A stretch of DNA of 64,000 bases from Azolla caroliniana (taxonomy: Eukaryota; Polypodiophyta): positions 12,834,001 to 12,898,000 of the forward strand of contig JBHGNT010000004.1 in assembly GCA_043228905.1 (NCBI GenBank). Reading direction: 5' to 3'. Under the pieces are notes generated by a model, which was not told the origin of the DNA, searched no databases, and saw only the letters and a list, made by a program, of their open reading frames with translations. A program made the translations under genes and the position numbers. Below are positions 22,441-33,635 of the stretch, piece after piece; the stretch's first letter is position 1; the number at the start of each line of letters is the position of its first letter.

Positions 22441-23041
22441 TGATGGAAATGATCGACACTTTCCACACTTCACCTCTCGGCCACAACCAAGGAAACACAC
22501 GAATCGTTGTTGCAGAAAATAGGAAATGCGAAAAATAGAGTGGACACACGATTTAACGTGGAAAACCCTGTACGGGAAAAACCACGGGAGTACAAGACTC
22601 CGAACCAAAACTATGCACAGAGAAGTATACAATGGCGAGCTGCAAGGCGACGACCTTGAGCTCGCTGTCCTCGCCACAGGCGGCGGAAATACACAGAGGC
22701 GTCGACCTCTTCCTCTCTCACGCTCTATCTCTCTCACGGCTGCTCTCTCTTCACTCCTCTTGAGTGGAAAAACAGAAAAATGATAAGCAACATTAAAACT
22801 GTTTGCCCTAAGTCATATTTATACACATATGACTTTGGGGCTATTTACAACTATAGCCTCAAGGGCCCTTGGCAAACATATTCACAGATATGTCCCCGCA
22901 TCCGGATCTCTCTCCGGGTACATTCGTCATCCGGCTCCAAAGCCGGGGTCTTCATCATCCGGTTCCGAAACCGCAACCGGGCTTGTCGGCATTCATCTCC
23001 GATATCCGACCATCCCATCCGAAGGGACCGTAATCCCAACA
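22441..23041 (-). repeat. Cop-A 5' LTR
   Basis: 601 bp. On the minus strand it begins TGTTGGGATTACGG and ends CATTTCCATCA. It holds the promoter and is followed by the primer-binding site. Confidence 0.95.
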
Positions 23042-23046
23042 TCAAC

Positions 23047-23241
23047 ATGGGAGCAAGCGGCTAGTCGAGTAATGTATTTTTTGGCAACATGTGTCCATGA
23101 CCACATGCTTGGTTACATTTGAGAAGCCAAGGCACTGAAGGAAGCGTGGGAGAATCTAAGGAAGATTTTCGTAACCCACACAACTGCAAGAAAGCTTCAA
23201 CTCCGCCAAGAGTTGAACAACATCACAAACTACACCTTTAA
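23047..23241 (+). pseudogene. copia gag fragment, right part
   Basis: Continues from 17720 across Cop-A: TWEQAASRVMYFLATCVHDH, then EAKALKEAWENLRKIF and TTARKLQLRQELNNI. This is the UBN2 gag region shared with Cop-B to Cop-G. One TGA is present near 23119. It ends abruptly at another LTR. Confidence 0.75.
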
Positions 23242-23688
23242 TGTTACGGGCATGACCATATAATATCCCGTGGTGAGAATGTACCGTAGTATTCTATACA
23301 TGTGGATAAAGTGTGAGGGTTAAACGAGAGTGAAAAGAAAGGGAGGATAATTTACTTTTAATCCTCGGTATTGAGACAACCGTAGTATTTCCTGGGGGCC
23401 TTGGGTTTGGCAATAAATATGAGTCCTAGCTACCCTCATTTGATCATCTCTAGACTACGTCGAGACTCTGTTCTTGTGGTGGGTCAACTCTTGTAGCAAG
23501 CGTGCCAACACTAGGTTCGACTCGACGTCACGACGGTGGTATAGGACGTTGATCGAGGCTCGAGTCTGTCTCCATCCCTTCGCTCAGGGGTGGTCGGGTG
23601 GATCGGCACCCTTCTTTCTCTCTCTCCTTTCTTATAATCTATCTTTGTTATGCTTATCATATGCTTGCTTTAGATCTAAGCTCTAACA
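23242..23688 (+). mobile_element. LTR of unidentified retrotransposon (Y)
   Basis: 447 bp starting TGTTACGGGC and ending CTCTAACA, followed after two bases by a primer-site variant. Only this LTR and possibly part of the interior (to 24510) are present; no coding region or second LTR was found. It interrupts a copia gag fragment. Confidence 0.65.
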
Positions 23689-23690
23689 GT

Positions 23691-23702
23691 TGGTAACAGA
23701 GC
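23691..23702 (+). promoter_or_regulatory. Primer-binding site variant of element Y
   Basis: TGGTAACAGAGC, one base from the iMet-tRNA site TGGTATCAGAGC, two bases after the LTR end. Confidence 0.65.
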
Positions 23703-24510
23703 CATGTTTCTAATGTTTCATTTGTTTATTGTTTTCTTTTGATGGATGGTGATCGATCGGTGTGCGGTCGACTGTGATTCAGAAAGGCATTAACAAGTGA
23801 ACTTCAGTAACTCTTTTTTATTTTTTTTCTATTCTTTCTTCTCCCAATCTAATCATGTATAGTCAATATGTGTTTTATTTCAATGATTCAATGATGTTGT
23901 AGTGGTAATTAATTGGTTGTATAAAACGTTTACATACGTGTATGAGGTCAATACCTCATTTGACGTATATTTGATATGTGATTGGTGTCGTATGCATAAG
24001 AGATCAATACCTCAATTGTGTATTACGTTCACCCTTATTTTTGGATATTTCGTGTGCGTAGGTAAAGGCTATATGCCTCGATTACATGTCTCGATTTCAT
24101 CATTTGTTGGCTCTTTTATGTTACAATTCTTTTTAATATACGCATGTTTGGTCACATGTATACGTATTTTATCGTATACATGTGATAAACATACATATGT
24201 GTATATTAGTTATTACGTGATTTTGTATATCGAACGTTGTCCTTTTCAGGAAAAGGATCTTGGTGGGCATCGTCACATTTTTGTGAGAATGACATCATCA
24301 CCATCCTTTTTTCAACAAATTTTTTTGTTGTCATCGTCGTTAGTCTCTTTGATTACACTACATGTTATAATGAAAGAACCATAGCCACAATGATGTTGAG
24401 AGTGTGGGGCTTGACCGACATCAAGTGAGGTCGCTCCTATGAAACACGCATCAACATCCCTCCCTTGCGACATGGATAGGATGCCACCATGAGATCATCA
24501 TTACGGAAGG
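23703..24510. other. Possible interior of element Y, no coding
   Basis: AT-rich sequence with no credible protein frame. It ends where the Cop-B 5' LTR begins. Confidence 0.4.
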
Positions 24511-24971
24511 TGTTGAACAGACAAGCTCAACCGGATCCAGATTGGCTAAATAAGCTAGAGCCAGATTGGTGTCTAAAGTGAAGAACCGGATCAGTGTCCG
24601 GATCGGTATCCGGAACCAGGAGCCGGATCAGAGACATGGACTGAATTGTAACCGGTAGGCCATTAGATGCCTATGAATTTAGCCTAGTACGTAGGCATAT
24701 TTTTGGGAGTTAGTGTCAATCGCTTGTATGAGCATTGAAGTACTTGTCAATACTTTTGTTAGTCCTTTATAAGGACTTGTAAAAAGTGCTTACTGAGCAC
24801 ATTGTATGTACAGAGTGTTATTATTTTGAATTGAGCTTATGCTTTCTGCTCTCTGTGTGTCTCATGTGTATTCTTTGTTCTTAAGCTTCCATTAAACCTT
24901 CTTCTTTTGTTTTATTGTTGTAATATGGCTAAGCCAGTTTGTTTACAATCTTGCGCACGCTATTCTCTACA
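24511..24971 (+). repeat. Cop-B 5' LTR
   Basis: 461 bp beginning TGTTGAACAGACAAGCTCAA and ending TTCTCTACA. It contains GTGCTTACTGAGCAC downstream of the transcription-start region. Confidence 0.85.
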
Positions 24972-24983
24972 TGGTATCAGAGC
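24972..24983 (+). promoter_or_regulatory. Cop-B primer-binding site
   Basis: TGGTATCAGAGC directly abuts the 5' LTR. Confidence 0.9.
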
Positions 24984-25070
24984 GAGAGGGTTGAGAACCT
25001 CTGCGGTCAAAAACTACTCGAAATAGACAAACCCTAACTTCCGGAAAAGGACAAACGGAAGAGAAAAGAA

Positions 25071-26362
25071 ATGGATAGAAGCATGGCGAACTCGCTTCCT
25101 ACAGAAATGCTCGACCAGAGCAACTATGCATCTTGGTCATATAAAATGCACGAGTACTTGTTGGGGCATGGATATTGGAGCTACGTGGAAGGAGCGAATG
25201 AAGCAACGTCGGATTCAGCGCACAAGGACTTCTCGGTATAGGAGAAAGGAGCGAGCATGGTGTTATATTGCCTCACGTCCTGTGTGCACGACCAGATGCT
25301 TGGCTACATCAGAGATGCAAAATCACCGAAGGAGGCCTGGGAAAATCTTCGGAAGGTTTTCGCCATAAGTACCACGACTCGGAAGTTGCAGCTTCGACAA
25401 GAGCTCAACAATATCCGGCAACGGGACATGTCGGTCACCGATTACACCACCAAGATCAAGGAAATCTGCGACGTGCTCAGGCTATCAACGTGGCGGTGGA
25501 TGAAGACGAGATGGTCCAAATCTGCCTCAGTTGTCTAGCACACCGGTACAGGCCAATCCAGACGGCAATTTGCACCCAAGAGAAGCCATCATCCTTCTTC
25601 GACTTGCAATCGATGCTCATGGTTTAAGAAAACCACGCGAGTGGGTCCAAAACTAGTCAATCGAACAACCGGATGTTGTACACGGAGGCGGATCGGCCCC
25701 GTGGTGAGTCGGCACGCAATAGCGGCGGTTGGCAAGAGCAAAATAGGAGGCACAAAGATAGTGCTGACAGCAGTTCCAAACCCTCCACAAGCAGTTGGGA
25801 AAACCGGAAAATGAAGGCCGACTCAAAATGTTGGTATTGTGACCGAAAGGGCCACAGCGAGAGCGAGTGCTGGAAGAAGTGCGCTGATTCGGATAAATCC
25901 AGATCTGGCAAGACCGCACAAGGGAACCTGCAAAGCTCGTACTACGTTGAAGGATCGAAAGGATCCGGAATCGGAAATACTAGACAAGGGTCAGCCTTCG
26001 TGATGAAGCACAAGGCAAACTCAATGAAGAAGACCACTTCCGGATCGGAGGAAGTATGGTACATTGGCTCTAGAGCATCTAACCACATGATGAGCCACGA
26101 AGAGTGGTTCTCGTTTTTGGAAAAGCTGGAGCAACCGAGAGTTGTCGAAATCGGAGACGACACTCCTCACTCGATTGTGCATGTCAGAGAAGTCCCTTTA
26201 AGCCATGTCCGAAAAACGGGAAAGGTGATGAACATACTACATGTTTCAACAATCACAAAGAACCTAGTGTCGGTCGGGCAGATCGTTGATCATTGGATGT
26301 AGGTGCAATTTACGCACCTCGGGTGCTTCATTGAGGAAGAGGGCTAGATTATTGTGCAAGGG
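25071..26362 (+). pseudogene. Cop-B gag-protease part
   Basis: It starts at ATG 25071 (MDRSMANSLPTEMLDQSNYA). The UBN2 gag core (YLLGHGYWSYVEGANEA, DAKSPKEAWENLRKVF) is followed by the zinc knuckle CWYCDRKGHSESEC (about 25832-25875). The protease region reads VWYIGSRASNHMMSHEEW, in which the catalytic Asp of DSGA is replaced by Gly. A Trp-to-stop change (TAG near 25240), frameshifts and further stops make it inactive. It breaks off at CAAGGG (26362), where unrelated sequence begins. Confidence 0.85.
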
Positions 26363-27286
26363 TGCCCAAGAAAGCACGTCACGTCTTTACCCCTCTAGAC
26401 ATATGAGATGTGATTTGAGATCCGATAACTATGGTAACACTATGGTGTTTTAAAAACCATGGGGGAAAACATAGCTAAGATGTCTTTCTCGGATCTCTAT
26501 CTTGGATAATCATGACGGCTCCCCGAGGCTCGACCATGGTTCTAACATCAACGTAGTTTCCTAGTTAGCCTTATATTAGAATGTCAACCCAACATGTATT
26601 GATATGGTCGAGAAAGTGTATTACGTGAAAAAACAAGTGCACGCGCAAGTAATATTCTAGTCTTGCTAGTAACAAGCAAATGTTATGACAAAAACGATAA
26701 AATAAGGCACTACCCATAACAATCAAGCAGTGACGAGAACAAAGGTCAAAAAACCTATGTGTTACCTACTTAAAATAAAAATGTCACAAATAAATGGATG
26801 GTGCGAGGTATGCACATATACATCCCAATATGGTGGTTGAAATTTGCACAATTGTGACATAAGCCACAAATTGATACAAATGGTGGTGGTATTGTGCGCA
26901 AAGATGTAGTACTCAAATTTATGAGTAAAACATCAATAGGGGAACTCATATGATTTCACTTGTGTTCTAAGGCTCAATCATATGAGTTAAACCTAGATGA
27001 GCCGTTGGAAAAAATCGTTCAAAAAACGGCATGATGCCCACTCAATATTAAAAAATAGTCTACATGAATCGTTACACCATTAAACGTATGTAAATAGTGT
27101 AGATGAACTTAAAATAGGGGCACGAAAGAGAGTTAATTGTGGGTGGGTAAATGACAATTACTAGAAAATCATACAAAAGTGAAACGAAAATTTATGTAAT
27201 TAGAAATGAATTAGAATAATAATCAATTAGGTGTATGAATCATTAAGCATGCCTTAAGGTATGAAACCCTAAGGTAGTCAACATGC

Positions 27287-27525
27287 ACCTCCTCAAGACC
27301 ACCACATCTCCCTAGAATCGGCCAATTGATGGCTCAATAAAGAGTAAAGTGGCATAGGTAAGTGACATATACCTCGTTAAGGCCACAACATCCCATAGAA
27401 TCGGCCAAGTGATGGCTCAATTAAGAGTAGAGTGGCATAGGTAGGCGACATACACCTCATCATGCCCACAACATCTCATAGACTTGGCCAAGTGACGGCT
27501 CAATAGAGGGAAGAGTGCCATACTC
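27287..27525 (+). repeat. Three ~84-bp tandem repeats
   Basis: Units start at 27287, 27371 and 27454. Each contains ACCTC, CACAACATC or a close variant, TCGGCCAA, TGGCTCAAT and AGTGGCATAGGTA. Confidence 0.9.
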
Positions 27526-27532
27526 AACATCA

Positions 27533-27745
27533 TATGCAAAAAGGGCCATGAGGTGAGCGTGTGCGATTAGGGCAAACAGGCTCGACCCGATGCACAAGAA
27601 TAATTAATATCGTAAGAGAAGGCTCAAGAGAGAGGAGAGTGGGAGATACATCGCAATATGCAAAAGGCCATGAGTTGAGCGTGTGCGATTAGTGCAAACA
27701 CGCTCGGCCCGATGCACAATAATAATTAAAATCGTATCGTGATAG
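27533..27745 (+). repeat. Two ~124-bp tandem repeats
   Basis: Units start near 27533 and 27657. Both contain GGCCATGAG, TGAGCGTGTGCGATTAG and CCCGATGCACAA followed by TAATTAA. Confidence 0.9.
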
Positions 27746-27951
27746 AAAGAAGAAAGAAAAGAAAAGAAAACATAATACAAATTTGATTCGACCATAGAGA
27801 ATGCATCATAGAAAGAAGAGAGAGATCGAGAAAGAAGAATACCGGGTTAAGAATGTTGTTTTGATCCTGTGAAGAGCATGACGAGCCTTGTTAGATCCAC
27901 ATCGCTCACACGCAAAAAACATCAAAACAACAAAAAAAATTGTTAGTAAAT

Positions 27952-27963
27952 GCTCAGATACCA
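27952..27963 (-). promoter_or_regulatory. Element Z primer-binding site
   Basis: The reverse complement is TGGTATCTGAGC, one base from the iMet site and one base inside the LTR. Confidence 0.75.
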
Positions 27964-27964
27964 C

Positions 27965-28437
27965 TGTTAAGAGTCTATTACTAATCAATAGACCAAACTA
28001 AAGCAAAAGAAGGAAAATAGAATGGATAGAAGAACCCATTCCACCCGACCACCCCCGAGCTATGATCTAGACATAGCCAACCTACCACCGACGTCCCATA
28101 CCGCCAGATATTAGGATGACTAATACCTTGGAAGAGATAAACACGATCGTTGAGACGAAAGCCTAGCCCGCACCACCGGTGTCTAAGACAGCAGCCTTCC
28201 GACGTAATGTCCTTATGAGGGTAGCTAAGCCTCATATTTATACCTTTTCCTAGGCCCCTTGAATTGATGGGCCTTTCTAAAAGGCTCTCCATTCATTGGT
28301 TGTCCAAATCATGATAGTGCATGCACCTATCATTCCTTCTATCCAATCATTAGTCCTCTTTTTAACATTAGTGAACATACCCTTCACTAATGTAAATATT
28401 GGTGACCTACCCTCACGAACATTATGTGTACATAACA
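27965..28437 (-). repeat. Element Z 5' LTR
   Basis: 473 bp. On the minus strand it begins TGTTATGTACACATAATG and ends GACTCTTAACA. Confidence 0.7.
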
Positions 28438-30025
28438 TTTCCAGACTGCCGAAGTTCAGTAGCCAGAAAGGCCACATATGTGAAGCTTCCCAACTTGGGA
28501 AGCAACATAGGATTCTGTTCCCCAATGAGAAGAATTGGAGCCAGAATCAGCTCAATCTCATCCATTCGGATATGTGGGGATTGGCACAAAGCGTGAGCAT
28601 CGGTGGGAGTCGGTATTTCGTCTCCTTCATCGACAATTTCAGTCGACCCTCTTGGATCTATTTGATCGAGAAGAAGAGCGAAGTCTTCTCTTGCTTCCGA
28701 GACCTAAAGAATCATGTAGAATGAGAAACTAGAAGGAAAGATTAAGTGTCAGAGATCGGATGGCGAAAAAGAGTACTTTTCCGGCTAGTTCACTAATTAT
28801 TTGTAGACCAAGGGAATTCGTCGAGAGTTCTCCTGTAGATACATGCCGGACCAGAACAGCGTGGCCGAATGTCAAAATCGGACGTTGGTAGAAGCGGCTA
28901 GGGCAATGCTGGAGGAGAAGAGCTTGCCCAAGGACAAAGGTGTCGCCGCACAAACTGTATTTCGAGCAGAAGCCAAATTTAGCGCACTTTCGGGTATTCA
29001 GCAGCACTGCGTATGTGCATGTGACAGATGAAAGTGGAAGAAACTGGATGCAAAATCCAAGAAGTGCATCTTGGTTGGCTACTCCAAGAAGCAGAAGGGG
29101 TATAAGTGCTTCAACCCCCGTTCGAAGCAAGTCTGAGTAAGCCATGATGTCATCTTCGACAAATCAGGATCTTGGTACCTTGCATCATCCGAATTTGAGC
29201 CTATTGCTGCGGATGGGGCGACAGATTCCAGCATAGAGGGAAGTGTTGTGGAATCTGAATGATTGGATAGTCCGACTTCCCTCCAGATCAATGGACTGAA
29301 TCCGGATTGGTTGAGCCAGAGCGGTTAACTAGATGACGAGCCGGCGAGTAGCGAAGACTCGGTCGTGCTCTCCCCGTGCAAGGAATCAAGGAGACGGTTC
29401 ACACGCAAAGAGAAAGGGAAGAAGAAGATGTCGGAATATGACACCGGCAGGCAAGAGTCGAATCAGAGCAAGAAGACGAACCTTCGGAGAAGAGGTCAGA
29501 GTCGGCCAAGAGGGCCATCAAATCGGTAGAGCAGAAACTACGCTGATCTACCCGCCAGAAGCACCCCGTAGTTTGGTACGGATATAACGAGTATATGGGG
29601 CATCATTATGTGTACATGGCGAAGGTGGCAATTGTGCGTGAGCCGGAGAGCTACGTAGAAGCAACTAAGGATACGAATTGATAGAAGGCCATGGAGGAAG
29701 AGATGCATGCACTCACGGATAATGAGACGTGGAACTTGGTGGACGTACTGAAAGGAGTGAAGCCGATCGGTTGCTGGTGGGTATACAAATTCAAATACAA
29801 CATCGATGGCTCCGTCAACCGGTACAAGCCCCGATTAGTGGCAAAGGGCTACGCACAACAGCACGACATCGACTATGATAAGACGTTCATGTTGGTCGCA
29901 AACATGACGACCGTTCATGTCTTGCCTGTGGTGGCTACGGCGAAGGGGTGGCATCTACATCAAATGGATGTAAAAAATGCGTTCCTACAAGGTGATCTTG
30001 AGGAACAAGTATACATGGTTCATCC
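28438..30025 (+). pseudogene. Cop-B integrase and RT N-terminus
   Basis: Order: pre-integrase end (LPKFSSQKGHICEASQLGKQ), integrase core (LIHSDMWG with the first Asp, CQRSDGEKEYFSG with the second, and NSVAECQNRTL where the catalytic Glu is read in a degraded box), and the C-terminal part. An acidic linker follows (29330-29560), then the RVT_2 start ([58 protein letters not shown]). Stops and frameshifts are numerous. The RT frame stops exactly at the X1 insertion and resumes at 50408. Confidence 0.85.
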
Positions 30026-30293
30026 TGTTACCCGTAAGAATATAAGGGGAGGCATAAGGGTATGTGTAATGATGTGGTTGATGTGTATGTGTAAAGTAAA
30101 TGAGTGTGTGAGAATGAGTATGTGTGAGCACATGCACAATTATGTGCATGTGACAAGAGTGTAATAGTCATTATTTACCGTTAATTATGTATTATATAAA
30201 CCCCTTATGGGACATCTAATGGATAGACATTTTCCCCCCTCTCATTTGATGTCATTTTTATTTGCCTTTCTCTCTAGCTCTCTCTTTAACTTT
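30026..30293 (+). repeat. X1 5' terminal repeat, first part
   Basis: It shares GAGTGTGTGAGAATGAGTAT, ATTATGTGCATGTGACAAGA and TATTATATAAACCCC with the repeat at 50120-50402. It is interrupted by Cop-C. The last part lies at 39196-39232. Confidence 0.8.
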
Positions 30294-30729
30294 TGTTGAG
30301 CGAGCAAGCTCAACTGGATCCGGATCGGCATCCAGAAGGATGAGCCGGAATCGATATCCGGATGGTATCCGAAAACAACCAGCCGGATCGGGGAGCCGAA
30401 TCGGAGAGCCGGATTCGAGTGGGAACCGGAAGCCTAGTAGTAGCCTAGACTACTAGGTAATCATTGTCTCGTAGTTAGTGTCAGTCGCATATGTGAAGAA
30501 TTAAAGTACCTGTCAGTACTTCTGTCAGTCCTTTATGCACTTATATAAATAGTGTTGTTTAGCACATTGTATGCACAGAGTTTTAGAGTTAATTTTTGAA
30601 TATAGTTTTATGTTCTGCTCTCTTTGTCTCCTCTGTTTTTTAAGCTTTTCCATTAAACCTTCATCTCATTTTTTGTTGCTATCCGACTGAACCGGTTTTG
30701 TCTGACACTTCCGCACATTAACATTCACA
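30294..30729 (+). repeat. Cop-C 5' LTR
   Basis: 436 bp beginning TGTTGAGCGAGCAAGCTCAA and ending ACATTCACA. It contains the inverted repeat CCTAGTAGT...ACTACTAGG and a TATAAATA at 30544-30551. Confidence 0.9.
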
Positions 30730-30741
30730 TGGTACTAGAGC
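30730..30741 (+). promoter_or_regulatory. Cop-C primer-binding site, mutated
   Basis: TGGTACTAGAGC, two bases changed from the iMet-tRNA site, directly after the LTR. Confidence 0.8.
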
Positions 30742-30823
30742 GCGAGGGTTGAGAACCTCTGCAGCCGACATTTGCTTCCGTAGACAAACCCTAGAACCCG
30801 GTAACAACAAATAGAGAGAAGAT

Positions 30824-33635
30824 ATGGAAAGAGGAATGGCGAGTTCACTTCCAACCGAGAAGCTCGATCGGAGCCACTTTGCATCCGGGGTCATATAAAA
30901 TGCACCTATACCTGCTGGGGCATGGATATTGGAACTTCGTGGAAGGAACAAATGAAGTAGCACCGGAGCCGTCACACGAAGAATTTCCGGTATGGGAGCA
31001 AGCAGCGAGTTGGGTACTGTACTATCTCGCATCTGGTGTGCATGATCAAATGCTCAGCGACATCAAATATGCAAAGACGTCGAAGGAGGCCTGGGAAAAT
31101 CTACAGAAGCTTTTCGCCGCAAGTACCACAGCTTGTAAGTTGCAGCTCCGGCGAGAGCTGAAAAACATCCGGCAAAGAGACATGTCAATTATGGACTACA
31201 CCACCAAGATAAAGGAGATCTGCGACGCACTCGGGTCCATCAACGTGACAGTGGACAAAGATGAGATGGTACAAATCTGCCTCGGTGGTCTAGCGCAAAG
31301 GTACGGGCCAATCCGGACAACGATCTGCACCCAAGAGAAACCACTGTCCTTCTTCGACTTGCAATCGATGCTGATGGTCGAAGAAAACCACGCGAGTGGG
31401 TCAAGGACCACTCAATCGGATGGCCGGATGTTGTACACAGAGACAGATCGACCCCATGACGTGGTGGACGAGGTGGGTCGGCACGCAATGGAGGTGGCCG
31501 ACAAGAGCAAGACTGGAGGCACAGAGGTTGTGCCGACAGCAGTTCCGGACCCTCCACAAGTAGGGGGAGTCAAAGCGGCGTCGGGAACCGGCAAGGAAAG
31601 GCCGACACGGAATGCTAGTACTGTGGCAAAAAGGGCCACCAGGAAAGCGAGTGCTAGAAGAAGCGCGCCGATTCGGACAAATTCGGATCTGGCAAAACCG
31701 GTTGAGAGATCCGGCAAAGCTCGCACTTCGCGGAAGGATCGGAAGGATCCGGAACCGGGAAAACCGGTAAAGGGGCCAGCCTTCGTGATGAAGCACAAGG
31801 CTAACTCGATGAAGAAGACTACTTCTGGATCGGAGGAAGTATGGTACGTTGATTCCAGAGTGTCCAACCACATGACGAGCCATGAAGAGTGGTTCTCTTT
31901 TTTGGAGAAACTGGAACAACAGGGGATTGACGAAACCGGAGACGACACCCCTCACCCGATTGTGCATGTCGGAGAAGTCCCTTTAAGCCATGTCGGACAA
32001 AAGGGGAAGTTGATGAACATACTACACATTTTGACTATCACAAAGAACCTGGTGTCAATTGGGCAAATCGTTGACCAGGAGATGCAGGTGCGGTTTACAC
32101 ACCTAGGGTGCTTCATCGAGAAAGAGGGCCGGATAATTGCGCAAGGGCGTAGACACGGGAGGATGTTCATCCTCAACACTAATGATGTCGGCACCGCTAT
32201 CTTTGCGAAAGGGTAGAAGGTCGAATCGGACATCGACCTATGGCACAAGCTAATCGGCCACGTCACTATCGGAGGCTTCAAGACTTGCAATCGAAACAAG
32301 TCATTTTCAGTTTGCCGAAATTTAGCAACCGAAAGGCTGAAATTTGTGAAGCCTGCCAACTCGGGAAGCAACACCAGCTTCCATTCCCAACCGATCGAAA
32401 CTGGAGCCATAACAAGCTCGATTTAATCCATTTGGATGTATGGGGACCAGCACAAAACATTAGTCTTGGCGGGAGTCGGTATTTTGTCTCCTTCATCGAC
32501 GACTACAATCGGCACACGTGGATCTACCTCATCGAGAGGAAGAGCGAAGTCTTCGAGTGTTTTCGGAACCTTCAAAACTTGGTTGAATGGGAAACGGAGA
32601 GGAAGATCAAGTGCCTACGGTCGGATGGCGGGAAAGAATACATTTCCAGCCAATTCAACAGTTATCTACAACAGAACGGAATTCGGAGAGAATTCAGCTG
32701 TAGGTACACACCGGAGCAAAACGGTGTGGCCGAAAGGAAGAACCGGTCGATTGTCGACGCGCAAGGGCAATGTTGGAGGAGCAGAGCATGCCCCATTTCT
32801 ACTAGGTCGAGGCGGTCCGGACGGCCATCTATATCCAAAACCGGATTAGTGACAAGGTGTCAGCACATGAGCTGTATTTTGGGCAAAAACCGAATTTGAG
32901 ACACCTTCGGATATTTGGTAACATAGCATATGTGCATGTACCGAATGAGAAGTGGAGGAAGCTGGATCCGAAGTCGGAGAAGTGCATTCTAGTCGATTAC
33001 TCGCATAACCAAAAGGGGTATAAGTGTTATAACCCCCGGACTAAGCAGGTTCGAGTAAGTCAAGATGTCGAGTTTGATTAGACGGCATCATGGTACTCCT
33101 TACCAACTCCAACTCCCGACGAAGACCCGATTCCGGAAGATGAGGCTAGTGAGCCCGAGGAGGTCTACGTAGAAGATGAAGATCTCGGCACTCTAGAAGA
33201 GAGTCTGATCTCATTCCGACTAAGTGGACCGAATGAGCGGCTGAGTCGGGATGACCAGCCGGAGAGAAAGAAAGAACCAACAAAGGGGGAGACAAGAGGA
33301 AAAAGTAAGCCAAGCCGAGCGAAGGAGTCGGCACATCCGAAAAGGTCGGAACAAGTGGCAATGGACGCAGAGTCAAGAAGGATAGAGCCGACCGGAAGAA
33401 AATGGCCAAGACCCAGGCGTGGTCCGATGTGGTGAAGGGCCTGAAACTGAAAGACGAGTTGGAGAACACCGACTCGGACAAGGGCTTAAAAAAATCAAAG
33501 GAAACCGATTTGATTCAAGATTCAGAGAGGCCAGATCAACTAAAGGCCAAGCGGACACGGACGCAGCGGAAGTCGACGCCAACACGAAGGAACCGACGGG
33601 TCGACAAGCACCAGATTCACAACAGTGAGGGAGCT
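30824..33635 (+). pseudogene. Cop-C gag-protease-integrase, RT missing
   Basis: ATG is at 30824 (MERGMASSLPTEKLDR). A one-base insertion near 30885 shifts the frame, and an ORF runs 30879-32216. Within it a deletion/insertion pair (about 31450 and 31775) moves the zinc-knuckle segment out of frame. The native frame there has TAG in place of two Trp codons. Protease reads YVDSRVSNHMTSHEEW. Integrase keeps Asp (LIHLDVWG), Asp (RSDGGKEY) and Glu (NGVAERKNR), then shifts frame after SIVDA. After the linker at about 33250 the sequence jumps to the post-RNase H spacer. RT and RNase H (about 1.7 kb) are deleted. Cop-D is inserted at 33636. Confidence 0.85.

Larger units (their letters stand above)
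17726..23041 (-). mobile_element. Cop-A: full-length Tork/Tnt1-like Ty1/copia element
   Basis: This is a complete element of 5316 bp on the minus strand. It has two 601-bp LTRs beginning TG and ending CA, a tRNA-iMet primer site, a polypurine tract and a single long gag-pol frame. The target duplication TCAAC is perfect (17721-17725 and 23042-23046). The LTRs differ at one position only (C at 17951, T at 22666), so insertion was very recent. It is much richer in G+C than the surrounding AT-rich relics. It inserted into an older copia gag fragment. Confidence 0.95.
26363..28437 (-). mobile_element. Element Z: 5' end of a minus-strand LTR retrotransposon plus repeats
   Basis: The right end is an LTR with a primer site in the minus orientation; leftward it carries tandem repeats. 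No protein-coding region and no second LTR were found. Comparison with Cop-C shows that about 165 bp of Cop-B (between homologues of 32144 and 32309) is missing at this point. The insertion was therefore accompanied by a deletion, or the left part is a separate rearrangement. From 26363 to 27286 I see nothing identifiable. Confidence 0.55.

Noticed and set aside
23902-24384. 160-codon open frame in the interior of element Y
   Set aside because: AT-rich, hydrophobic low-complexity translation with no domain; likely chance.
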